From assembly GCF_014192015.1 (NCBI RefSeq), contig NZ_JACHXJ010000004.1, positions 186,001-250,000 of the forward strand: 64,000 nt of DNA, read 5' to 3'. This document shows, in pieces, positions 8,954 through 17,483 of the stretch (positions are counted from its first letter, which is position 1; every line of letters begins with the position of its first letter). Source of the stretch: Paenibacillus rhizosphaerae. Its GTDB lineage: Bacteria; Bacillota; Bacilli; Paenibacillales; Paenibacillaceae. The notes beneath the pieces are model-generated. The model ran no database searches, was not told the origin of the DNA, and saw nothing but the letters and a program-made list of their open reading frames with translations. The position numbers and the translations under genes are program-made.

Positions 8954-9943
8954 CTATCGGGTAGTTTGGTTAATAAGCTCAAAATCGCGGAACAGCCGCA
9001 TTTGCTCATAGACCTGCTCCGGAATCATCATGCCGTCCGCCTCCATGGCCGCCCATACGGCGCCGACGACCGGCTCCGTCGCGAGCGTCACGACCGAAGC
9101 GGCCGGTGCCACGGCTCGGACGGCGTCTTCAATCGGACCGCGGATCCAGCCGCGGTCACCCCGTGTCAGCAGGCTGCCGGCAAGCACCACGTCAAAGGCC
9201 TCGTTCTCCATACCGAGCCTACGGATGACGGCAGCGGCCGACTGTCCAAGCTCCACGCCCTGGCGGTTCAAAATTTCGAGCGCCACCGCATCCTGACCGG
9301 CAGCGGCTGCGAACAGCAGGCGCGCGGCGTCCACCGGCACATTGCGCTGGTTATCATAGAAGTCGTCGAACATTTCGCCGACGGTATCGTAGCCCAGCAG
9401 GGACAACAGCAGCTCCGTCAGCTGCGTCGGCTGCTCGCGTCCGTCCCAGGCGCGGATGACGGAGCGGAACACCTCAATGTTTAAGGCCCCGCCTCCGCCA
9501 AAATCGCCGTACATATAATCGAAGCCGCCGCACTGCACATGCTTGCCTGCCGGATTTCGGCCGGCGGCGTTGGTGCCCGTGCCGCAGATGAGGGCGACGC
9601 CGTACGGCCGCTTCGTCCCGGCCCGGAGACCGATGATGGTATCACAGTCTACTGAATAATCCGTGAAGCCCATGTTTCGGATCATGGGATGCAGGATCCG
9701 GTAGTCCGGCTCACGGTCGGCTCCCGCCAAGCCGAAGAAGGTGTGGCGGATGTCCGCAAGCTGCAGCCCGGCGTCGGCGATGGCACCGAAAGCGGCGCTG
9801 CGAATGCTCTCGGCGGCCACGGCGGCGTCAATCTGATGATTCCCGTTGCCGCTCTGGCCTTTGCCGAGCACTTGCCCCTGCCCGTCGGTGAGCAGGGCAT
9901 AGGTTTTGGTACCTCCCCCGTCGATTCCCAAATAGTAAGCCAA
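8954..9943 (-). CDS. BadF/BadG/BcrA/BcrD-family sugar kinase (NagK-like)
   Basis: ASKHA-fold ATPase/kinase of 329 aa, similar to N-acetylglucosamine kinases. The N-terminal phosphate-binding loop GIDGGGTKT (6-14) and GNGNHQ segment are characteristic, with a second phosphate loop ICGTGTNAAGR near residue 120 and an adenosine loop (VLAGSLLTRG) near 260. It probably phosphorylates an imported amino sugar or disaccharide, producing the 6-phosphate that the GH4 enzyme 12 bp downstream would cleave. It lies 66 bp downstream of the LacI regulator gene, in the same orientation. Which hydroxyl and sugar are used is inference from context. Confidence 0.87.
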   Translation of the reverse strand: MAYYLGIDGGGTKTYALLTDGQGQVLGKGQSGNGNHQIDAAVAAESIRSAAFGAIADAGLQLADIRHTFFGLAGADREPDYRILHPMIRNMGFTDYSVDCDTIIGLRAGTKRPYGVALICGTGTNAAGRNPAGKHVQCGGFDYMYGDFGGGGALNIEVFRSVIRAWDGREQPTQLTELLLSLLGYDTVGEMFDDFYDNQRNVPVDAARLLFAAAAGQDAVALEILNRQGVELGQSAAAVIRRLGMENEAFDVVLAGSLLTRGDRGWIRGPIEDAVRAVAPAASVVTLATEPVVGAVWAAMEADGMMIPEQVYEQMRLFRDFELINQTTR

Positions 9944-10009
9944 TAGTTGTCACTCCTATATGATCAATTCATGCTTTTGCCGAACATGATGATCCGGAAG
10001 CTTTGAAAC

Positions 10010-11008
10010 TCAGGCCCGATGCCCAGGAACGGAAGACTCCCGGACGATGAGCTCCGGATCGATTTTCAAGTTGGCTCCGCGCTTCATCGTACCGTCGATC
10101 CGCTTCAGCAGCATGTCGGCTGCGGCGATGCCGATCCGGTCGGCAGGCTGGCGTACCGTCGTCAGATACGGATGAAGCTGGGAGGATATCGTCTGGTCGT
10201 CATAACCAACGACGGCTACCTGGCCGGGTACCTGAACGCCTGCCTCCGTCAGCGCGTTCACCACGCCGAGGGCGATATTGTCGTCGCCAGCGAAGACCGC
10301 TTGCGGAAGCCGTCCTTCCTTCAACCACCGGACAGCCGTTTTGTAGCCGAACCGGATTTCAAAGCCCCCGTTTACGATTTCAAAGGGGGTCAGTCCCCGC
10401 TCCGACAGCGCCTGCATAAATCCGTCGCGTCTCTCCCGGGTGCTTCGGAACATCTCCTGTCCGCACAAATGGGCGATGGACGTATATCCGGTATCGAGCA
10501 GATGGCTTGCCGCCGCATAGCCGCCCTTGAAGTTGTCGATCGTCACCGAGAAATTGTCGTTTTCCGGCTTCTGATTATCGATCAGTACGTAGGGAATGCC
10601 GCGTTTTTTTAGCTCCACGATATAGTTGTCTTCTTCCATGGGGGAGAGGAGAATGAGCCCGTCCACCCGGTCCTCCTGAATCAGGTAATGGCTCCCGTCC
10701 GAACCGATGCCCGTCGATACCGAAATGGCCAGATAGTAGCCGTGAAGCGCGAACACTTCGTTCAGCTCCTTGACGACGGCATCGAAGAAGGAATCCTGCA
10801 GCGTCGTTACAATAAGGCCAATGATGCCGGTTTTCCCGCGGGCAAGGCTCCGGGCGGCGGCGTTCGGGTGGTATCCCAGCTCTTTGATCGCATCGAGCAC
10901 TTTCTGCCGGTTTTTTTCCCGGACGGTTTCGGCTCCGTTCAACACGCGGGATACCGTTACGACGGACAGCCCCGATTTTTTGGCAACGTCAAAAATACTC
11001 ACTTTCAT
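10010..11008 (-). CDS. LacI/GalR-family transcriptional regulator
   Basis: Repressor of 332 aa: N-terminal LacI helix-turn-helix (VSIFDVAKKSGLSVVTVSRV, residues 2-21), hinge helix with AARSLARGKTG near 50-60, then a periplasmic-binding-protein-like effector domain (GLIVTTLQDSFF through the end). The start is set at 11008, since AAGGAG (minus strand, 11022-11017) lies 8 nt upstream; the frame is open further to 11065 but without a ribosome site. It sits inside the importer/kinase/GH4 gene group. Likely target: the twin 22-bp palindromes at 14649-14670 and 14720-14741. A TATAAT on the minus strand at 11187-11182 could give it its own promoter, but no good -35 is seen. The 260 bp between it and the binding-protein gene hold nothing else evident. 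Confidence 0.93.
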   Translation of the reverse strand: MKVSIFDVAKKSGLSVVTVSRVLNGAETVREKNRQKVLDAIKELGYHPNAAARSLARGKTGIIGLIVTTLQDSFFDAVVKELNEVFALHGYYLAISVSTGIGSDGSHYLIQEDRVDGLILLSPMEEDNYIVELKKRGIPYVLIDNQKPENDNFSVTIDNFKGGYAAASHLLDTGYTSIAHLCGQEMFRSTRERRDGFMQALSERGLTPFEIVNGGFEIRFGYKTAVRWLKEGRLPQAVFAGDDNIALGVVNALTEAGVQVPGQVAVVGYDDQTISSQLHPYLTTVRQPADRIGIAAADMLLKRIDGTMKRGANLKIDPELIVRESSVPGHRA

Positions 11009-11268
11009 CTTCATTTCTCCTTGGGCAGATTTTTCCGAACCTATAAACTTATCCCTAGTATACATGGACGGAAGTCTGTCCGCGAAGCATGGGATGGCAT
11101 ATACCGGATATCGCCCGCAGAGGACGGCATCCGGTCGCCGTTAAACCGTAAAACGTATAACGAATCGAGTCCAATAACTACATTATAAAGTCATGATCCG
11201 CTCCACCTAGGAGGACATTCTTACGATGGTAGGGGAGATTGCTCTACAATGCTCTACAAACGCTCCCT

Positions 11269-12654
11269 TTACCGTTTGATAATCTCCTGCAGCTTCTTCT
11301 GAATCGTCGGCATGACTTCCTCTACCGTCTTGTGCCCGCTTTCGATCGGCTGCATCTCGTTGATGAACATGTCGTTGATTTGCGAGTAGTTCGTGATCAG
11401 GTGGTTATAAGACTCAAAGCCGTATTTGACGGCGCCTTCGTACACGTTCTTAATGTCCTGCGGGTCAACGCCTTCAAAGTGTTTGTAATAAGCCTCGGCT
11501 GCCTGCGTATTCACCGGCGGGTTGCCTCCGCTAAGCTCGATCGACTTCTCCTGCACATCGGCGGTGACCAGATACTTGATCCATTCAAAAGCCTCCTTCG
11601 GATGCTTGGAGCCCTTTAGGATCATGAGCGGATCGACGTACAGCGTGCTGCGCACCTTGTCATTGCCGCCCCAAGGCACGGCCGCCACGCCAATTTTGAA
11701 CGGAAAATCGTTGGCCCCGGCCAGGCTCCACGAACCGCTGACGGACATGCCGATTTTGCCGGCGACGAAGGGATCGCCGTTCTGACCGGCGACGCTTTGG
11801 CTCCACTCGGTCGTCGGGGAGACTTTCTCTTTGAAAATCAATCCAAACAGCTTGTTATAGGCTGCGATCACTTCCGGCGAATCGAAATGAGTTGCGGAAG
11901 GGACGCCGCCGTTGGTCCAGGTGTCCTCCGAATAAGGCTCGGCCCCGAAGTAGAGAGGGCGGTTATCGCGCTCGGCCCAGGTGAAGTCCACGCCGTACTG
12001 GGTTTTTGCGATGTCGTCCGAAATGACGGTCAGCTTCTTGGCGTCTTCGACCATGTTGTCGAACGTCCAGCTTTTGTCCTCATAATCGCTCGGCGGGTAA
12101 GGTACCTTCGCGGCGTCAAACATATCCTTGTTATAGAGCATCAGGGTGACGTACATATTGACCGGAATGCCGTAAGTACGCTCCTTTACCTTGTAGATGT
12201 TCATCAAGTTGTCCGGAATGCCGTAATCCGCGGCCTTGAAGCCGTCCTCCTGGATAATGTCCGTCAGATCCAGCAGCATATCCTTGTTGTAGTACTCCGC
12301 AAATCCACCGGAGCCGTAATGGCTGGTGACGTCCGGGGATTTGCCGCCGGCGATCAGCGTCTGCAGCTTGCTGTCAAACTGCTCGTAAGGCGCTTTTTCG
12401 ACCTTAACCTTAATATTCGGGTGCTTTGCTTCAAAATCGGGAATCAGCTTCTCGACGAACGTGCGGTCCTCCGAATCGATCGTGTAGTGGGTAATCGTCA
12501 CTGTGCCGCCTTTATCGCCCCCTCCGGAGCTATCGCCTCCGGAAGTCACATCGCCCGCCGATTTGCCGCCGCTGCAGCCGGAGAGCGCGGCAGCCACCAG
12601 CATCAGCGTCGTCAGAAGAAGGGCAAAACCTGATCTTTTCCTATTCCTGTTCAT
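11269..12654 (-). CDS. Sugar ABC transporter substrate-binding lipoprotein
   Basis: Family 1 extracellular solute-binding lipoprotein of 461 aa. The signal peptide (RNRKRSGF, hydrophobic 10-24) ends in lipobox LSGC with Cys27, followed by a Gly/Ser-rich tether. The fold markers are DFEAKHPNIKV and the C-terminal PKEAFEWIKYLV. It is third in the minus-strand operon after both permeases, the reverse of the usual order. A 187-bp gap separates it from the upstream permease; I see no clear promoter or terminator there, only short GC-rich inverted repeats. Expected to feed the kinase/GH4 pathway encoded further downstream. Confidence 0.93.
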   Translation of the reverse strand: MNRNRKRSGFALLLTTLMLVAAALSGCSGGKSAGDVTSGGDSSGGGDKGGTVTITHYTIDSEDRTFVEKLIPDFEAKHPNIKVKVEKAPYEQFDSKLQTLIAGGKSPDVTSHYGSGGFAEYYNKDMLLDLTDIIQEDGFKAADYGIPDNLMNIYKVKERTYGIPVNMYVTLMLYNKDMFDAAKVPYPPSDYEDKSWTFDNMVEDAKKLTVISDDIAKTQYGVDFTWAERDNRPLYFGAEPYSEDTWTNGGVPSATHFDSPEVIAAYNKLFGLIFKEKVSPTTEWSQSVAGQNGDPFVAGKIGMSVSGSWSLAGANDFPFKIGVAAVPWGGNDKVRSTLYVDPLMILKGSKHPKEAFEWIKYLVTADVQEKSIELSGGNPPVNTQAAEAYYKHFEGVDPQDIKNVYEGAVKYGFESYNHLITNYSQINDMFINEMQPIESGHKTVEEVMPTIQKKLQEIIKR

Positions 12655-12841
12655 GAACCGATACCTCCATTGCCTTCATGTAATGGGTGGTGCTGCTGTC
12701 TGAACTAGTTGAAGTAAAATCCGGTCCGCTGCCCCCTGTGGGGAAGGTGCCTGCAGCATGCCGGCCTCGACGTCGCCCCGGATGGCGCTTGCAGATGACC
12801 GCTGCCGCCGGGACGACGGGCTTCCCAATAGATCCGTGTCT

Positions 12842-13726
12842 TTACTTGATCCCGGTAAGCACGATGCCCTCCACGAACCGCTTCTGGGCTACGGCGAACA
12901 GCGTCACGATCGGCAGCATGGCCAGCACGGAAGCGACCATCAGCAGGTGCCACGGCGGAATCCGGAAGCGCGATGAAGTCAGGGATGCCATGCCGACCGG
13001 CAGCGTAAGTTTCTCGGTGGAACTCAGGTATAGCACCGGCGTCAGCAGATCGTTCCAGCTGTAGATGAAGGCGAAGATCGCCACGGTGGCGAGCGCCGGT
13101 CCTGAGAGCGGGAGGGCGATTTGGCGCCACATGCGAAACTCGCTGCAGCCGTCGATGCGTCCGGCGTCGAACAGCTCATCAGGGAGCGTTGAGAAGAACT
13201 GGCGCAGCAGGAAGATGTTGTACGCTGAGCCGAAGAACGCCGGGACGATCAGGGGGAGGAACGTGTCGATCCAGTTCAGCTTCGAGAAGAGGATGAACTG
13301 GGGGATCATGATCGCCGGGTAGGGCAGCATCATGGTGCTCAGCATGAGCAGAAACCAGGTGCTGCTCCCCTTGCCGCGGTATCTGGCAAAGCCATAGGCG
13401 GCTAGCGCCGAGGAGAGCAGCGTGCCGACCACGGTAAGAATGCCGATGATCAGGCTGTTCATGTACATCGTGCCGAAGGAGAGCGTCTCGAAAATCTCCT
13501 TGTAATTGCTCCACTGCCAGCTTTCCGGCAGGAAGGTCGGCGGAAATTTCAGCATTTCCTTCTTCGACTTCAGCGATGTCGATACCATGAAGAACAGGGG
13601 CAGCAGCATAAGAAAGGTGGTTACGACCAGCGCGATGAAGCTGACAATGCCTACGGGGTCCGCGCTGCGCCGCCGCTTGGGGACGGCGTTGTTCGCTTGT
13701 GGGCCAGCGGCCGGAAGGGTACTCAT
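12842..13726 (-). CDS. Sugar ABC transporter permease, MalG type
   Basis: Inner-membrane permease subunit of 294 aa with about six helices. After a charged N-terminus (about 25 residues) the first helix is followed by the MalG-like FMVSTSLKSKKEM segment. The EAA loop appears as LPDELFDAGRIDGCSEFRMW, where the usual EAA core is changed to FDA. The protein ends GIVLTGIK. The start codon directly abuts the stop of the partner permease (13727), consistent with translational coupling in the 14638-to-7616 operon. Confidence 0.94.
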   Translation of the reverse strand: MSTLPAAGPQANNAVPKRRRSADPVGIVSFIALVVTTFLMLLPLFFMVSTSLKSKKEMLKFPPTFLPESWQWSNYKEIFETLSFGTMYMNSLIIGILTVVGTLLSSALAAYGFARYRGKGSSTWFLLMLSTMMLPYPAIMIPQFILFSKLNWIDTFLPLIVPAFFGSAYNIFLLRQFFSTLPDELFDAGRIDGCSEFRMWRQIALPLSGPALATVAIFAFIYSWNDLLTPVLYLSSTEKLTLPVGMASLTSSRFRIPPWHLLMVASVLAMLPIVTLFAVAQKRFVEGIVLTGIK

Positions 13727-14638
13727 CTAGCGTTTGCCTCCTTCGTAGTGAACGTATCGGTTCGACAGCTTCATCACGAGCGCGGTGAACAGCATGACGA
13801 CGACGAGCAGCACCCAGGCCAAGGCGGAGGAATAGCCGGCGCGGTACTCTTTGAAGGCGCTGGTGTACAGGTTGTAGACATAGAACCAGGTGGAGTAGTT
13901 CGGGCCGCCCTGGGTCATGACAAAAGCTTGGGTAAACACCTGGAAGGAATCGATCATGCCCATGATCAGCTGGAACAGCAGCACAGGCGAGATCATCGGC
14001 AGGGTGACATGGAGAAAAATTTTGAAGCGTCCCGCCCCGTCCAGCTTGGCGGCTTCCACCAGGCTCGCCGGAACGCCCTGCAGTCCCGCCAGAAAGAGGA
14101 TCATGCCCGAGCCAGCCGTCCAGAAGGACATAATCATCAAGGCGTATAGAGCCGTGTCGGGGTTCATGAGCCAGGCCGGGCCTCTGATGCCGAACCAGGA
14201 GAGCATGTAGTTGAACAGCCCGATCTGCGGGTTGAAAATCCAGTACCAGAGCAGCGACATCGCCACACCGGATACCATGCTCGGGAAATACATCGCGGTC
14301 CGGAAAAATCCGCGCAGCGGAATCCTCTGGTTCAGCAGCAGGGCAAATCCAAGGGCGAGCAGCAGCTGGATCGGCACGCTGATGAGCGTATACCTCAGCG
14401 TCACCGTGACGGATTTCCAGAACAGATCATTGCCGAACATCTCCGCATAATTGGCCAGGCCGATAAATTGGGGCGGGTGAATGATGTCGTAGTCCGTGAA
14501 GCTGTAATAAAGCGAGGACAAGAGGGGATACAAGGCAAAAACCAGAAAGCCGATGAGCCAGGGGGAAATAAACAGGTACATGTACAGCGTTTGCCGCCTG
14601 CTTTCGCGATGGGTCACGGGTGCACCAACCTTTCTCAC
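13727..14638 (-). CDS. Sugar ABC transporter permease, MalF type
   Basis: First gene of the minus-strand operon: 303-aa permease with about six transmembrane helices. Features are the N-terminal YLFISPWLIGFLVF helix, the EAA-type loop VPASLVEAAKLDGAGRFKIF near residue 200, and the C-terminal NRYVHYEGG typical of MalF/UgpA proteins. It pairs with the MalG-type subunit that begins at the next base. Expression is probably governed by the twin palindromes and promoter immediately upstream. Confidence 0.95.
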   Translation of the reverse strand: MRKVGAPVTHRESRRQTLYMYLFISPWLIGFLVFALYPLLSSLYYSFTDYDIIHPPQFIGLANYAEMFGNDLFWKSVTVTLRYTLISVPIQLLLALGFALLLNQRIPLRGFFRTAMYFPSMVSGVAMSLLWYWIFNPQIGLFNYMLSWFGIRGPAWLMNPDTALYALMIMSFWTAGSGMILFLAGLQGVPASLVEAAKLDGAGRFKIFLHVTLPMISPVLLFQLIMGMIDSFQVFTQAFVMTQGGPNYSTWFYVYNLYTSAFKEYRAGYSSALAWVLLVVVMLFTALVMKLSNRYVHYEGGKR

Positions 14639-14648
14639 AAAGTTAATG

Positions 14649-14741
14649 AAAGTTTAAACGCTTTAACTTCTGGGCGATTAAAACCGTACTATTTAGCAAA
14701 GTAACGGAATGTAACTCTAAAAGTTAAAGTGCTTTAACTTT
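14649..14741 (-). promoter_or_regulatory. Minus-strand promoter bracketed by two LacI-type operators
   Basis: Two 22-bp near-identical palindromes, AAAGTTTAAACGCTTTAACTTC (split as 14649-14660 and 14661-14670) and the second at 14720-14741 (arms AAAGTTAAAG and CTTTAACTTT around TG), lie 71 bp apart centre to centre. Between them, read on the minus strand, are TTACTT (14704-14699), a 16-bp spacer and TTTAAT (14682-14677). The downstream palindrome would cover the transcription start, and the upstream one lies just behind the -35. This is the classic layout for repression by a LacI-family tetramer, most simply the product of 11008-10010. Confidence 0.72.
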
Positions 14742-14806
14742 CACCTCCTGCCTGTTGCCATTATCATAGTGGATGGTCTGCAAATAATCAATACTAAATT
14801 TCGGTG

Positions 14807-14821
14807 TTGTAAGCGTTACCT
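14807..14821. promoter_or_regulatory. cre-like site
   Basis: TTGTAAGCGTTACCT matches WTGNAANCGNWNNCW at every position. It lies about 100 bp upstream of the predicted importer promoter, so it could mediate CcpA control of the minus-strand sugar operon, although the distance is longer than usual for repression. Confidence 0.5.
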
Positions 14822-14972
14822 GTTATGAAAGATTACATTTGGCTGCGAAATACTTATTATTTTACAGGAAGAGAGGCGTATGTGATGTCGTTTCTCAGGA
14901 CGGAAGCAGACAAGTCCCCCTTCATAAGCTGGCAGAAACCCGATCACGTCTTATTTTGTTAAGGATTTGTGA

Positions 14973-15241
14973 TATAATCTAACATTAAGAATACCCTGGA
15001 AGTAACTTGGGAACCCTGCGGAATGAATCGGGCGGCCTCATTAAGCTATTGGGCAGAATAACGAAATAAAGGTAATCTCGAAAATGGCAAGAATTAATGA
15101 TATTAGACGGGGCAGCCGGACGTGACCCTGCAACCGCCGACTGATCCGGATCAAAAGATGATGAATCATACTTCTTAAAAAGGATACGGCTGCTCGTTTA
15201 CAAAGATTTATGGACACTAGAGGCATTGGTGGCAGTTTGGA
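14973..15241 (+). other. Long leader upstream of response-regulator operon
   Basis: A TATAAT at 14973-14978, with TTATTT 16 bp upstream, predicts a transcript starting near 14985 and so a leader of about 255-265 nt before the gene at 15242. It contains a far-spaced 7-nt inverted repeat GCAGCCG (about 15104-15110) / CGGCTGC (about 15186-15192) enclosing the perfect palindrome TGATCCGGATCA. I compared it by eye with common riboswitch cores (T-box, SAM, B12, purine, guanidine, c-di-GMP) and found no match. No reading frame on the plus strand is convincing. The 230 bp before this promoter hold only the cre-like site. Confidence 0.4.
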
Positions 15242-15946
15242 GTGAATGAAATGAACGCAATAGTGAAAATATTGGTCGTTGAAGATGATAATGAAATTAA
15301 TAAGTTGCTGTGCGAAATGATAACCCGTAGCGGATATGTTGCACAATCGGCCTATTCCGGCACGGAAGCTTTGTTGTATTTGGCCAAGGAGCGGGAGTGG
15401 AGCATGGTATTGCTCGATTTGATGCTTCCCGGTCTAAGCGGCGAAGAATTACTTCAGCAGTTAGGACCGGATCGTAAACTCCCGGTTATCATTATATCGG
15501 CCAAAGGGGAACAGCAGTCAAAAGTCGCCGTTTTAAGAATGGGAGCGGACGACTACATTACAAAACCTTTTGATGTTGAAGAGGTGCTGGCAAGGATCGA
15601 CATCCATCTCGGCAGATATAGACGGGTTGCGGCACCCGATCCGATCCGTCAATTGACGTACAAAGACATTCATTTGAACATCGATACGAAGATGGTATCG
15701 GTAAACGGCTCCGATGTGGTCTTGACCGCTAGAGAATTTGCTGTTCTGGAACTGTTAATGTCATATCCGAAGAAAGTCTTTACGAAGCAGAATCTGTTCG
15801 AGGCGGCATCGGGTGAGGCTTACTTGGGTGATGACAACACGATTACGGTGCATATGAGCAATTTAAGAAAGAAACTGGCGCAGGCCAACCCGGAGGCTGA
15901 GTATATCGAGACCATCTGGGGAATGGGATATCGACTGAAAGGATGA
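15242..15946 (+). CDS. OmpR-family response regulator
   Basis: Two-component regulator of 234 aa. Receiver domain (about 5-120): acidic pocket E14/D15/D16, phosphoacceptor D59 in LLDLMLPG, conserved K108 in DYITKPF. A C-terminal winged helix (about 135-234) has the OmpR motifs LTAREFAVLELLM and NTITVHMSNLRKKL. Starts at 15242 or the in-frame ATG at 15251 are both possible; GGAG precedes the first closely. It heads a five-gene group whose last gene encodes the probable partner kinase (19182). The 80-bp gap to the serine hydrolase gene leaves room for a target site of its own. Confidence 0.94.
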   Translation: MNEMNAIVKILVVEDDNEINKLLCEMITRSGYVAQSAYSGTEALLYLAKEREWSMVLLDLMLPGLSGEELLQQLGPDRKLPVIIISAKGEQQSKVAVLRMGADDYITKPFDVEEVLARIDIHLGRYRRVAAPDPIRQLTYKDIHLNIDTKMVSVNGSDVVLTAREFAVLELLMSYPKKVFTKQNLFEAASGEAYLGDDNTITVHMSNLRKKLAQANPEAEYIETIWGMGYRLKG

Positions 15947-16034
15947 ATTAATGTTTTCTTAAGATGTTGGTTAATATCCTATTAGGATTTGATGATTAGA
16001 ATGAAAGAACATCAGATCCGATAGGAGAATGGCA

Positions 16035-17483
16035 ATGAAAAAAATAATTATTGTAGTCATGGCGATCGCTCTCTTGGCCCCGCTTCTATATTTTCCTCAC
16101 TCAACCTATGCTGCGCCTGTACTCGACAAGGGCGCTGTAGACAACTATGTTGAACGTTATTTGGGACGGAATGGACTGCCGGGTGCATCCATTGTCATTG
16201 TTAAGGATGGCGAGGTCATCCACGCGCAGGGCTACGGGCATGATTCCGAAGGAAGACCCGTGACGGAACACTCCTTAATGAAAATTGGTTCAGTGTCTAA
16301 AGCCTTTACCGCCTTTGCCGTGCTGCAGCTCGTGGATGAAGGAACAATCCAACTGGACGCCCCGGTTGTTCGATATTTGTCCGAGCTAAAGATGAACGAT
16401 GATAGGTTCGAGCAAGTCACCATCCGTCAACTGCTTAGCCATACTTCCGGGATTCCGAACCCGACTATTGTCCCCCAGGCGGATACCTTAGAAAAAGGGG
16501 CCAAGCGTGTGCAACAATGGCAGCTCCAGTCCAATCCCGGGGAGCGCCATTTCTATAGCAATGCGAACTATTGGATCCTGGCATGGTTGGTGGAGAAATT
16601 AAGCGGCATGGAGTTCGCCGAGTATCTGGACACGAAGGTGTTCTCTCCGCTCGGCATGGACGACTCCCTCTCTCTTGTGAACGCTGGCGACGCGGTTCCC
16701 GGGTTACCTCTTGGGTATGTCTCAGCCTACGGAGCGGCAGTTCCAATATCAGAGATGGAGCAAATGTTCAGTGGTTCAGGGGGGATCGTGACGACAGCGG
16801 CGGATATGGGAGAATGGCTCGTGATGCATACCCATAAGGGGATAAGCGCATCAGGGAAAAGATTATTGTCTTTATCCTTATTGGATGAATCCTATTCCCC
16901 ACAGCCTGGAAGTGAACATTACGGTCTAGGCTGGTCGCTCAGCGCTTCGGAAGTTACGCCGCAACGAATACAGCATAGCGGAGCATTATCCGGCTATCAG
17001 GCTCAGCAAAGCGTCATCCCGAGCAGTGGCTATGCCATAGCTGTCATGCTTAATAGCTTCACCACCACCTTCGAGCACGCTTATGCGATAAGCGATGGCA
17101 TTATCCAACTAACCGAGGGACAAGCGCCTGCATTGAAGGCATCGGTACCTACCCTTATTGATTGCTCGGTCGGAGTACTGACGTTGCTGTATGTAGTCTT
17201 TGGGATCAGGGGAATCTTACGCAGCAAGAAGTGGTCCGATCGACGCCAGCACCATTCAGCCTTGCGATACTATCTGCGGTTAATCCCTCAATTGATCCCT
17301 ATTGCAGGGATCGGATGGTTAATGTTTATTGTCCCGCAATTGCAGGATAATAGCTCGACCGTTCTGGATGTTTTTCGTTTATGGCCGGCTCTGGCGATTC
17401 TGTTATCCATCATCTTCTTATGTGCGGTGTTTATCACAGGGACAAGAATCAATTATCGGATTAAAGGGGGTAACTCCAAGTGA
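16035..17483 (+). CDS. Membrane-anchored serine hydrolase (class C beta-lactamase/PBP4* fold)
   Basis: Secreted, C-terminally membrane-embedded enzyme of 482 aa. The start is taken at 16035 because AGGAG (16023-16027) is then 7 nt away; the ATG at 16029 lies too close. A signal peptide (about 1-27, cleavage near TYA-AP) is followed by a catalytic domain with SVSK (S86, K89), YSN (Y174, N176) and HSG near 315, matching the SxxK / YxN / HxG triad of class C beta-lactamases and D-peptidases. Three hydrophobic helices follow from about residue 375. The family includes esterases, peptidases and peptide-antibiotic-modifying enzymes. Its place between a regulator and a peptide-type ABC transporter suggests cleavage of an antimicrobial or a cell-wall target. 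Its stop overlaps the next start (GTGA). Confidence 0.9.
   Translation: MKKIIIVVMAIALLAPLLYFPHSTYAAPVLDKGAVDNYVERYLGRNGLPGASIVIVKDGEVIHAQGYGHDSEGRPVTEHSLMKIGSVSKAFTAFAVLQLVDEGTIQLDAPVVRYLSELKMNDDRFEQVTIRQLLSHTSGIPNPTIVPQADTLEKGAKRVQQWQLQSNPGERHFYSNANYWILAWLVEKLSGMEFAEYLDTKVFSPLGMDDSLSLVNAGDAVPGLPLGYVSAYGAAVPISEMEQMFSGSGGIVTTAADMGEWLVMHTHKGISASGKRLLSLSLLDESYSPQPGSEHYGLGWSLSASEVTPQRIQHSGALSGYQAQQSVIPSSGYAIAVMLNSFTTTFEHAYAISDGIIQLTEGQAPALKASVPTLIDCSVGVLTLLYVVFGIRGILRSKKWSDRRQHHSALRYYLRLIPQLIPIAGIGWLMFIVPQLQDNSSTVLDVFRLWPALAILLSIIFLCAVFITGTRINYRIKGGNSK

Noticed and set aside
12705..13130. Minus-strand frame between the binding-protein and MalG genes
   Set aside because: It overlaps the MalG permease gene out of frame and has low-complexity Arg/Ala/Gly content typical of shadow frames.
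14973..15241. Known riboswitch (T-box, SAM, cobalamin, c-di-GMP, guanidine)
   Set aside because: None of the conserved core sequences of these classes is visible; left as an unexplained leader.
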